Shown: positions 1 through 5,517 of the stretch, piece after piece
How the letters are laid out: every line of letters begins with the position of its first letter
Numbering within the stretch: the first letter of the stretch is position 1
Source: Tidjanibacter sp.
Lineage (GTDB): Bacteria; Bacteroidota; Bacteroidia; Bacteroidales; Rikenellaceae
DNA length: 10,301 nt
NCBI GenBank assembly: GCA_017628675.1
Contig: JAGBYS010000079.1
Location: 1-10,301, forward strand
Direction of reading: 5' to 3'
Program-made: the position numbers and the translations under genes
The notes under the pieces: model-generated
The model's input: only the letters and a program-made list of their open reading frames with translations
What the model was told of the DNA's origin: nothing
The model's database searches: none

Positions 1-3
1 CGA

Positions 4-30
4 GTTGAAAGTTGAAAGTTGAAAGTTAAA
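4..30. repeat. Tandem 7-base repeat, GTTGAAA x3 plus a degenerate copy
   Basis: Three perfect head-to-tail copies of GTTGAAA lie at 4-10, 11-17 and 18-24, followed by a degenerate copy at 25-31 (GTTAAAG). Read on the minus strand, downstream of nrdJ, the unit is TTTCAAC. Just beyond it, AGGGGTA occurs twice (42-48 and 51-57), giving a short G-rich low-complexity patch. The array does not continue into bases 1-3, so this end is probably its real edge. No function can be assigned. It is intergenic and could be a slippage-prone simple repeat. Confidence 0.85.
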
Positions 31-160
31 GCAGGGGGCACAGGGGTAATAGGGGTAGCAGCGGATACAACGGTGCCAACGAACTATGGGTGGTGCTCCC
101 CACCTCTTCCCCTTGTAAGAAAAAACGCAGAGGGCGGAGGGAATTTTTTGCCAACAAGAT

Positions 161-229
161 GGGCGAGGCCCGCAGCCTACTAATCGTAGGTGAGGGTCTC
201 GCCCGTTGAAGTTGGTGAAGAATTCACCA
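161..229. other. Two adjacent hairpins downstream of nrdJ (possible terminator or structured RNA)
   Basis: The first hairpin pairs 161-171 (GGGCGAGGCCC) with 194-204 (GGGTCTCGCCC), 11 base pairs including one G-T. It encloses an inner stem CCTAC (176-180) / GTAGG (186-190) with loop TAATC. The second pairs TGGTGAA (213-219) with TTCACCA (223-229) across a 3-base loop. The second begins 14 bases past the nrdJ stop codon. Neither is followed directly by a T-run on the minus strand, so a standard intrinsic terminator is not shown. On the plus strand a T6 run follows the second hairpin after 11 bases. The G-T pair becomes a C-A mismatch in minus-strand RNA, weakly favouring a plus-strand transcript. 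Bases 1-243 hold no convincing gene. Confidence 0.45.
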
Positions 230-243
230 GAGATATGCGTTTT

Positions 244-2802
244 TTAGGAGCACTTGGACCAACCGCACGAATGACAAGTAGGACATCCGTTCTGGTAAAC
301 GAGGCTCTCGCTACCGCAGTTGGGGCATTTCTGCTTGCTCTTGGTGCCGTCTTTGATATACTGCTTCAGGGCACGAGCCACGCCGGCCTTCCATACATTG
401 ATGCCGTCGCTGGTGAACTGGAGGCTGTCGACAAGGTTCACAACATCCACGATGGGCATACCGTTGCGCAGAACGCCCGAGATGAGCTTGGCGTAGTTCC
501 AGAACTCCATATCGAACAGACGCGAGATACCACCGATGATGTGGGGGTAGCCACCCTTATCGTTGAAGCGGAAGTCGTAGCGCTTGGTGCCATCCTCCTC
601 GCGTACCTTCACAATCCAGCCCTTCTTGATGCTCTTGGGGATGTAGAGCTCCTCCTCATCGAGCTGACCGGTGAAGATCTCATAGGGCTTGCCGTCGTGC
701 ATACCCACGAAGGCGATCCACTCCTCCTTGCCGTTGCGGAAGCGCACAACATCGGCCTCGAGCTCTGCGGGGCGTTTGATGGGTGCCTTAGCCTCTGCGG
801 GGGCCTCGGTCTTGCTCTTGGTGTCCACGAGCACACCGCTGCGCGAGCCGTCACGATAGACGGTGATACCCTTACAGCCACACTCCCAGGCGGTCTTATA
901 TACATCGGCCACGAGCTCCTCCGACACATTGTTGGGCAGATTCACAGTAACCGAGATGGAGTGGTCTACCCACTTCTGAATGGCGCCCTGCATCTTCACC
1001 TTGGCAACCCAGTCGATATCGTTGGCGGTTGCGTGGTTGTAGGGCGAAGCGGCAACAAGTGCGTCGATCTCGGCGTCGGACATCTCGTTGAGCCTCTCCA
1101 CATTGTGGCCGGTAATCTTGAGCCACTCCACAAACTTGTGGTGGAATACATAGTACTCCTCGAAGCAGTCGCCCACCTCATCCTTGTAGGAGATCTTCAC
1201 ATTCTGGTCGGTGGGGTTAACCTTGCGGCGACGCTTGTATACGGGACGGAAAACAGGCTCAATACCCGAGGTGGTCTGCGACATAAGCGACACGGTGCCG
1301 GTGGGTGCAATGGTGAGCATCGCAATGTTCCTACGGCCGTAGCGAACCATATCCTCGTAGAGTGCGGGGTCGGCCTCGCGGATGCGGGCGATCATAGGGT
1401 TGTTCTCCTCCTTCAGGTTGTCATACATAGGGAACGCACCACGCTCCTTGGCGAGTTTCACCGAGGCACGGTAGGCGTTAAGGCAGAGCTCCTTCTGGAT
1501 GCCTACAGCAAAGGCGATAGCCTCATCGGAGCCGTAGGTGAGGCCCAGAGCGGCCAACATATCGCCCTCGGCGGTGATGCCCAGACCCGTACGGCGGCCC
1601 TTGAGTGCCTTCTCGCGAATCTTCTCCCACAACGAAAGCTCCACGCGGCGAACATCCAACTCCTCGGGATCCTTGCCAATCTTCTTGTGGATGAGGTCGA
1701 TCTTCTCGAGCTCCAGGTCAATGATGTCATCCATCATCCTCATTGCCATCTCCACGTGTTTCTCAAACTTGGCGTGGTTGAACGAAGCCTCGGGGGTGAA
1801 GGGCTTATCTACATAGCTGTAGAGGTTCAGAGCGAGCAGACGGCAGCTGTCGTAGGGGCAGAGAGGAATCTCGCCACAGGGGTTGGTCGACACGGTGCGG
1901 AAGCCCTCGCTGGCGTAGCAGTCGGGCACACTCTCACGCAGAACAGTATCCCAGAACAAGCAGCCGGGCTCGGCGCTCTTCCAAGCGTTGTGGATAATCT
2001 TCTGCCAGAGGGCGGTAGCGTCTACCTCCTTGCGGTACATAGGCTCGGCAGCGTCGATGGGGAACTGCTGCACATATTTCTCGCCGCTCATCACGCAGCG
2101 CATAAACTCGTCGTCGATCTTGATGGAGACATTGGCACCGGTAACCTTGCCCTGCACAGTCTTGGCGTCGATGAAACGCTCTGCGTCGGGGTGTTTGATG
2201 GAAAGGGTAAGCATCAAAGCACCGCGGCGACCATCCTGTGCCACCTCACGGGTGGAGTTGGAGTAGCGCTCCATAAAGGGAACGATACCTGTGGAGGTCA
2301 GTGCGCTGTTCAGAACGGGAGTGCCTGCAGGACGGAGGTGCGAGAGGTCGTGGCCCACACCACCCCTACGCTTCATCAGCTGCACCTGCTCCTCATCCAT
2401 ACGGATGATGCCGCCATAAGAGTCGGCGGGAGTGCGGTGGCCAATGACGAAGCAGTTGGACAGCGAGGCAATCTGGAGGTTGTTGCCGATACCGGTCATA
2501 GGACCACCCTGGGGGATGATGTACTTAAACTGATCCAGCAGACCAAATACATCCTCCTCGCTCATCGAGTTGGGATAGGTGCTCTCGATGCGGGCAATCT
2601 CGGCGGCGATGCGGTGGTGCATCTCCTCGGGCGAGCCCTCATAAATACGGTTGAACGAATCCTTCAGGGCATACTTGTTGACCCACACCATTGCGGCCAG
2701 GTCGTCACCCTTGAAATACTCTTTTGTTTTTGCCAATACATCCTCATACTTGAGCTCCTTCAGCCCAGAGGATGCGCTCCCTTTCTCCATCTTCTCAGAC
2801 AT
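244..2802 (-). CDS. nrdJ: Adenosylcobalamin-dependent (class II) ribonucleoside-diphosphate reductase
   Basis: This 852-residue enzyme reduces ribonucleotides to deoxyribonucleotides using a radical generated from coenzyme B12, so it needs neither oxygen nor an NrdB-type subunit. The active-site loop NPCGEI is at residues 307-312, with the expected thiyl-radical Cys309 plus Asn307 and Glu311. Probable redox partners are Cys117 (in SNCF) and Cys320. The 11-residue step from 309 to 320 matches the spacing I recall for Thermotoga NrdJ. APTGTVS (499-505) is the usual substrate-loop motif. A linker rich in Ala, Pro and Lys (about 661-678) leads to a TSCPD-type region (about 680-795). The C-terminus is a cysteine-rich tail with Cys826, 829, 840, 843, 846 and 851, typical of this class for zinc binding and re-reduction. 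I see no N-terminal ATP-cone. The start ATG follows an A/T-rich stretch and is preceded by a structured 182-base leader. The stop is TAA. The gene contains no TTA, CTA or TCA codon. Confidence 0.96.
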   Translation of the reverse strand: MSEKMEKGSASSGLKELKYEDVLAKTKEYFKGDDLAAMVWVNKYALKDSFNRIYEGSPEEMHHRIAAEIARIESTYPNSMSEEDVFGLLDQFKYIIPQGGPMTGIGNNLQIASLSNCFVIGHRTPADSYGGIIRMDEEQVQLMKRRGGVGHDLSHLRPAGTPVLNSALTSTGIVPFMERYSNSTREVAQDGRRGALMLTLSIKHPDAERFIDAKTVQGKVTGANVSIKIDDEFMRCVMSGEKYVQQFPIDAAEPMYRKEVDATALWQKIIHNAWKSAEPGCLFWDTVLRESVPDCYASEGFRTVSTNPCGEIPLCPYDSCRLLALNLYSYVDKPFTPEASFNHAKFEKHVEMAMRMMDDIIDLELEKIDLIHKKIGKDPEELDVRRVELSLWEKIREKALKGRRTGLGITAEGDMLAALGLTYGSDEAIAFAVGIQKELCLNAYRASVKLAKERGAFPMYDNLKEENNPMIARIREADPALYEDMVRYGRRNIAMLTIAPTGTVSLMSQTTSGIEPVFRPVYKRRRKVNPTDQNVKISYKDEVGDCFEEYYVFHHKFVEWLKITGHNVERLNEMSDAEIDALVAASPYNHATANDIDWVAKVKMQGAIQKWVDHSISVTVNLPNNVSEELVADVYKTAWECGCKGITVYRDGSRSGVLVDTKSKTEAPAEAKAPIKRPAELEADVVRFRNGKEEWIAFVGMHDGKPYEIFTGQLDEEELYIPKSIKKGWIVKVREEDGTKRYDFRFNDKGGYPHIIGGISRLFDMEFWNYAKLISGVLRNGMPIVDVVNLVDSLQFTSDGINVWKAGVARALKQYIKDGTKSKQKCPNCGSESLVYQNGCPTCHSCGWSKCS

Positions 2803-2841
2803 ATTTACCGTTAATTTTTTATGTTTTCGTATTTTGTTCAG

Positions 2842-2871
2842 AAAAAAAACAACTGCTCATCTGGCAGTTAT
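2842..2871 (-). terminator. Intrinsic terminator-like hairpin with T8 tract just upstream of nrdJ
   Basis: Read on the minus strand, AACTGC (2869-2864) pairs perfectly with GCAGTT (2856-2851) around a 7-base loop. A T-G and an A-T pair can extend the stem, and eight T residues follow (2849-2842). This is a textbook Rho-independent terminator shape. It ends about 40 bases before the nrdJ ATG. It may end the transcript arriving from folB. Because the 40 bases left for a downstream promoter hold no recognisable Bacteroidota -7 box (TAnnTTTG), it may instead be an attenuator inside the nrdJ leader. The stem is short and only moderately G+C-rich. Confidence 0.65.
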
Positions 2872-2878
2872 GGATTCG

Positions 2879-2910
2879 GCTAACTTAGCGCCGACTTTGG
2901 CACAAAGTTG
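2879..2910 (-). promoter_or_regulatory. Two short hairpins and a weak promoter-like box in the nrdJ leader
   Basis: Read toward nrdJ, ACTTTG (2908-2903) pairs with CAAAGT (2899-2894) around a TGC loop, and GCTAA (2889-2885) pairs with TTAGC (2883-2879) around one G. The AGTTA inside the second hairpin (2885-2881) can instead pair with TAACT (2870-2866), which includes part of the 5' arm of the downstream terminator-like hairpin. The two foldings exclude one another, as in an attenuator. CAACTTTG (2910-2903) is one base from the Bacteroidota -7 consensus TAnnTTTG, with TTGG 21 bases upstream where TTTG is expected. That promoter assignment is weak. No cobalamin-riboswitch core or B12 box is recognisable. 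Confidence 0.3.
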
Positions 2911-2945
2911 CACCATTTTTTTGGAGTTTGCCCAATAAACTATTG

Positions 2946-2981
2946 ACACTTTATGAACAAGTTATAAACACTTTCATAAAG
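2946..2981. repeat. Inverted and direct repeat immediately after folB
   Basis: A perfect 9-base inverted repeat lies within 2949-2981: on the minus strand CTTTATGAA, 15 bases, then TTCATAAAG. The sequence AAAGTGT also occurs twice in direct orientation (2974-2968 and 2952-2946), 22 bases apart or about two helical turns. The element begins three bases past the folB stop codon. It is A/T-rich and has no T-tract, so it is a poor terminator. An operator upstream of nrdJ is possible. It does not match the paired NrdR boxes well, which have a 16-base palindrome ending in GTGT and about 31-32 base spacing. Confidence 0.45.
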
Positions 2982-2984
2982 CCC

Positions 2985-3338
2985 TTATTTGGAAAGGGTT
3001 ACGCTCACCCTCTCGACCTTGCCTCCGAGGGGTGGCGCAAGCTTGGACACCTTCACAGTGGAGCTAACTATCTGAGGGAAAGCGCCGTGGATGCGCTCAA
3101 GGATGCGCCAGGCCACATTTTCGAGGATATTGGAGGGCACCTGTATCTCCTCGGCCACCTGCTCGTAGACCGCCAGGTAGTTGACACTTTTCAACAGCTC
3201 GTCGCTCACGGGAGCGTCGCCAATCTCGACCTCCATTCTCAAATCCACATTGTAGCGGTTTCCGACCACCTTTTCCAGGTCGTAGCAGCCGTGTGGAGCC
3301 CTAAACTCCATCTTCTCAAGCTCAATAATCGCTCTCAT
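2985..3338 (-). CDS. folB: Dihydroneopterin aldolase
   Basis: At 117 residues this is the usual length for FolB, which splits 7,8-dihydroneopterin into 6-hydroxymethyl-7,8-dihydropterin and glycolaldehyde in folate synthesis. The family landmarks fall at almost the same positions as in the Staphylococcus aureus enzyme: Glu22 in HGCYDLEK, Tyr54 in VNYLAVY, Glu73 in NILENVAWRI, and Lys99 in VSKLAPPLGG as the catalytic lysine. The enzyme normally forms a tunnel-shaped octamer in the cytoplasm. The ATG lies only three bases after the stop codon of the upstream PfkB kinase gene, so the two are very likely co-transcribed and translationally coupled. No other folate genes are in view. The alternative would be the related dihydroneopterin triphosphate epimerase FolX, which is less likely in this lineage. 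Confidence 0.93.
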   Translation of the reverse strand: MRAIIELEKMEFRAPHGCYDLEKVVGNRYNVDLRMEVEIGDAPVSDELLKSVNYLAVYEQVAEEIQVPSNILENVAWRILERIHGAFPQIVSSTVKVSKLAPPLGGKVERVSVTLSK

Positions 3339-3341
3339 ATC

Positions 3342-4352
3342 TTAGAACAAGCATTTCTGTGATTTAACCTCCTCCACAAGGCTGAAGATCTCATTCCAGG
3401 CCTCCTCGCCAAAGGTGGTGCCCACAACCTCAATAACCTTTCCTGCGGTGATGGCGCCGATGGTGCCGCTCTGCCTCAAATCGAGGCCCTGACAGATGCC
3501 CGCCAGAAATCCTGCGGCGTAGAAGTCGCCTGCGCCCGTAGTGTCAACCCTCTTGGCGGCGGCCATAATGCCCACGTGGATGCGCTCGGAGCCCTGCTCC
3601 TTGATGAGCGCACCGCGGGTGCCAATCTTCACAACGGCCAACTCACACCTTGCGGCGATGAACTCCAGAGCCTTCTCGGGATCCTCCTCGCCACTGAAGG
3701 CCGTAGCCTCCTGCTCATTGGCAAAAATGATGTCCACATACTTATCCACCAGGTCCATAAGGAAGGCTCTGTTCTCCAGCACCACATTGTAGCTGGCCAG
3801 GTCGATAGCCACCTTCAGGCCACACTGCTTGGCGGTCTTGATGGCGTGGCGGATGACGGCGTGGCTCTGCACCATAAAGCCCTCGATGTAGAGGCAGTCG
3901 TAGCCCTCGAAAATCTCGGGGGTAATGTCGGCCTCACAGAGCTCCAGTGCGGCACCCAGGTAGGTGACCATTGTTCGCTCGCCATCGGGCGACACGAGCG
4001 ACAGGCACCTTCCCGAGCGGTTCTTACCGTGGGTGATGTAGGGGTCGATACCGAGGTTCTCCAGGGCCTGCTCATAGAAGTGGCCCGTGGAGTCCTTGCC
4101 CACCTTGCCAATGTAGCCCACCTTGGCACCCAGGCGTGCCATACAACGAATAGTGTTGCCTGCGCTGCCACCCAGCGAGAGGGTGTGGGGCAGGTCGGCC
4201 GTTTCGCCTTGAATCTGGCGCTGGAACTCAGCATCCACAAGGTTCATACTACCCTTGCCGAGGTTGAGCCTTGTGAGCACATCGTCGTTGCGAAGGTTTA
4301 CCAGAAAGTCTGTCAGGGCATTACCAATGCCTATCACTCGTTTTATCTGCAT
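3342..4352 (-). CDS. PfkB-family sugar/nucleoside kinase, probably adenosine kinase-like
   Basis: This 336-residue ribokinase-fold enzyme phosphorylates a sugar or nucleoside hydroxyl using ATP. The N-terminal GNALTD (10-15) supplies the substrate-binding Asp15. The first PfkB signature is around GGSAGNT (61-67), followed by LGAKVGYIGKVGKD (74-87). ANEQEA (211-216) is the central Asn-Glu motif, and DTTGAGDF (270-277) is the second signature, with catalytic base Asp276 and the anion hole. All key residues are present. The GNALTD opening and the full-length arrangement resemble proteins annotated as adenosine kinase in Bacteroidales, which would make AMP from adenosine for purine salvage. Substrate choice within PfkB cannot be settled from sequence alone. 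AGAGAGA lies about 8 bases before the ATG as a plausible ribosome-binding site. folB follows after three bases. Confidence 0.9.
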   Translation of the reverse strand: MQIKRVIGIGNALTDFLVNLRNDDVLTRLNLGKGSMNLVDAEFQRQIQGETADLPHTLSLGGSAGNTIRCMARLGAKVGYIGKVGKDSTGHFYEQALENLGIDPYITHGKNRSGRCLSLVSPDGERTMVTYLGAALELCEADITPEIFEGYDCLYIEGFMVQSHAVIRHAIKTAKQCGLKVAIDLASYNVVLENRAFLMDLVDKYVDIIFANEQEATAFSGEEDPEKALEFIAARCELAVVKIGTRGALIKEQGSERIHVGIMAAAKRVDTTGAGDFYAAGFLAGICQGLDLRQSGTIGAITAGKVIEVVGTTFGEEAWNEIFSLVEEVKSQKCLF

Positions 4353-4406
4353 AGTGTGTTTCTCTCTATTTATTTAGCTTGAAGTTTGAGTGGCGGAGTG
4401 GGGGGG

Positions 4407-4422
4407 CACCTCATTAGAGGTG
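4407..4422 (-). other. Hairpin spanning the lipoprotein stop codon, followed by a C7 run
   Basis: On the minus strand CACCTC (4422-4417) pairs perfectly with GAGGTG (4412-4407). The 4-base loop TAAT contains the TAA stop codon of the 356-residue lipoprotein. A run of seven C residues (4406-4400) follows instead of a T-tract. It is not a standard intrinsic terminator. It could slow ribosomes or protect the 3' end of the lipoprotein message before the kinase gene. Chance is also possible for a 6-base stem. Confidence 0.4.
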
Positions 4423-5484
4423 GGGCACAACCACGCCGGTCCAGTTGCACGAGATGGTACCCTCGTTGCCCGAGATGAACTCGCCCACCACCGAGTAGGT
4501 GCCATCGCCATTTTCGGTGATAGTAACCTCGCCATCCTCCAGAACGGCATACTCCACCTCCATATCCTCGGTGATCACCTCCAGGAAGCTGCCGAAGGCC
4601 ATCGATGCGCCATACATCCTGCCGGGATAGAAGACACCGGGCTCCTCGAAAATCATACCCACCTCGTTGAGTTCGCCGGCAACATAGTGGCCCGCAATAC
4701 CCTTGCCCGAGTTGTTGTAGAGGTCCAAGTGGAGTTTCATACCGGGCTCGCCCACGTGGATTTTGTCATCCGAGAGAACCTCCGACGAGAAGAGCATAAG
4801 AACGTGGTTGGCAACCTCGCCGTTGTCGTTGAAGAGGTAGCTGCGGCCGATAACGGGCTCAACGGTCACATCGCCATCGAGCTCGGGGTTGTACTCCTCG
4901 TCGTCACTCTTATCCTCGAGCACCATCTCACCCTCGAAGATGAACTTCATCTCCTCGCCCTCGGTGGTAATAAAGTTTGCGGCAATCTTATAACCCTTGG
5001 CGGTGTGCTCAACAACTACAGTACCATCGGTGAAGTAGCGATCCACAATGCGGAACTGCTCGCCCACCTGCTCAAGATTCTGGGTTGCGAGGGTAAACTC
5101 CGAAGTGAGCACATTCTCGCCCCTCCTGTCGCCCCAGCGGTAGGTGCCCTCGGGCACAATGGGGTTTCGGTGGTCCTCGGAGAGCGCTCCCCAAAGGTCG
5201 ATATAGAGCAGTGTGCGGCCGGGGGTGGCGGGCACATCGAAGCCCTGTGCGGTCTGGCCAATGTGCTCGTCGTTGGTCAGGAGGAAGTAGTAGTCGGCAA
5301 TGCCCTCATCCCAGAAGTTGCCAAAGTAGATACCTCCTGCACACCTATTAAGAACAATGGTGCCATCCTCGAGCACAAGTTTATCCTCTTCGGGAGTGGG
5401 CTCGGGCTCTGGGGTTGGGGTGTTGTTGCAGGCAAACATCACTGCGGCGCCCATCAAAAGGGCAAACATCTTATTCAGTTTCAT
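4414..5484 (-). CDS. Lipoprotein with an internally duplicated beta-rich unit, function unknown
   Basis: This 356-residue protein opens with a lipoprotein signal, KLNK then a hydrophobic stretch ending MFAC, with lipidated Cys19. A Pro/Glu-rich tether (about 22-34) follows, suggesting outer-membrane anchoring and possibly surface exposure. The mature part is two copies of one unit, about 41-190 and 207-353, joined by an acidic linker (191-205). Matching pairs are DYYFLLTND/NHVLMLFSSE, RTLLYIDLWG/GMKLHLDLYN, and the C-terminal TDGTVVVEHTAKGYKI/EDGEVTITENGDGTYSV followed by GEMV/GVVV. The strand-turn-strand pattern with DG turns indicates beta-sandwich folds. I recognise no catalytic motif or named family. 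It lies 33 bases after the BACON lipoprotein gene, so the two are probably co-expressed and may act together. The ATG follows AAAAAGACTACAGAG. Confidence 0.82.
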   Translation of the reverse strand: MKLNKMFALLMGAAVMFACNNTPTPEPEPTPEEDKLVLEDGTIVLNRCAGGIYFGNFWDEGIADYYFLLTNDEHIGQTAQGFDVPATPGRTLLYIDLWGALSEDHRNPIVPEGTYRWGDRRGENVLTSEFTLATQNLEQVGEQFRIVDRYFTDGTVVVEHTAKGYKIAANFITTEGEEMKFIFEGEMVLEDKSDDEEYNPELDGDVTVEPVIGRSYLFNDNGEVANHVLMLFSSEVLSDDKIHVGEPGMKLHLDLYNNSGKGIAGHYVAGELNEVGMIFEEPGVFYPGRMYGASMAFGSFLEVITEDMEVEYAVLEDGEVTITENGDGTYSVVGEFISGNEGTISCNWTGVVVPHL

Positions 5485-5517
5485 CTCTGTAGTCTTTTTA
5501 TTTATTGGGGGTTTATA

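Noticed and set aside
161..229. tRNA or tmRNA-like gene suggested by GGGCGAG...CTCGCCC and a nearby ACCA
   Set aside because: There is no T-loop consensus, no anticodon arm and no acceptor-stem pairing in the right place. It is simply two hairpins.
190..2814. 874-residue plus-strand open frame over nrdJ
   Set aside because: It is the exact complement frame of nrdJ, whose cysteine and active-site motifs are clearly real. The antisense protein is low-complexity, rich in Leu, Val, His and Gly, with no recognisable motif.
2943..2968. Plus-strand sigma-70 style promoter (TTGACA followed by TATAAA)
   Set aside because: The spacer is only about 14 bases, Bacteroidota use a different -7/-33 consensus, and it would point antisense into folB.
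2946..2981. NrdR box pair upstream of nrdJ
   Set aside because: Two ACACTTT half-sites occur on the plus strand, but the second halves do not end in GTGT and the spacing is 22 bases rather than about 31-32.
2803..2984. Cobalamin riboswitch upstream of the B12-dependent reductase
   Set aside because: I could not find the conserved core or B12 box, and the space is short for a full cobalamin riboswitch. A covariance-model search would be decisive.
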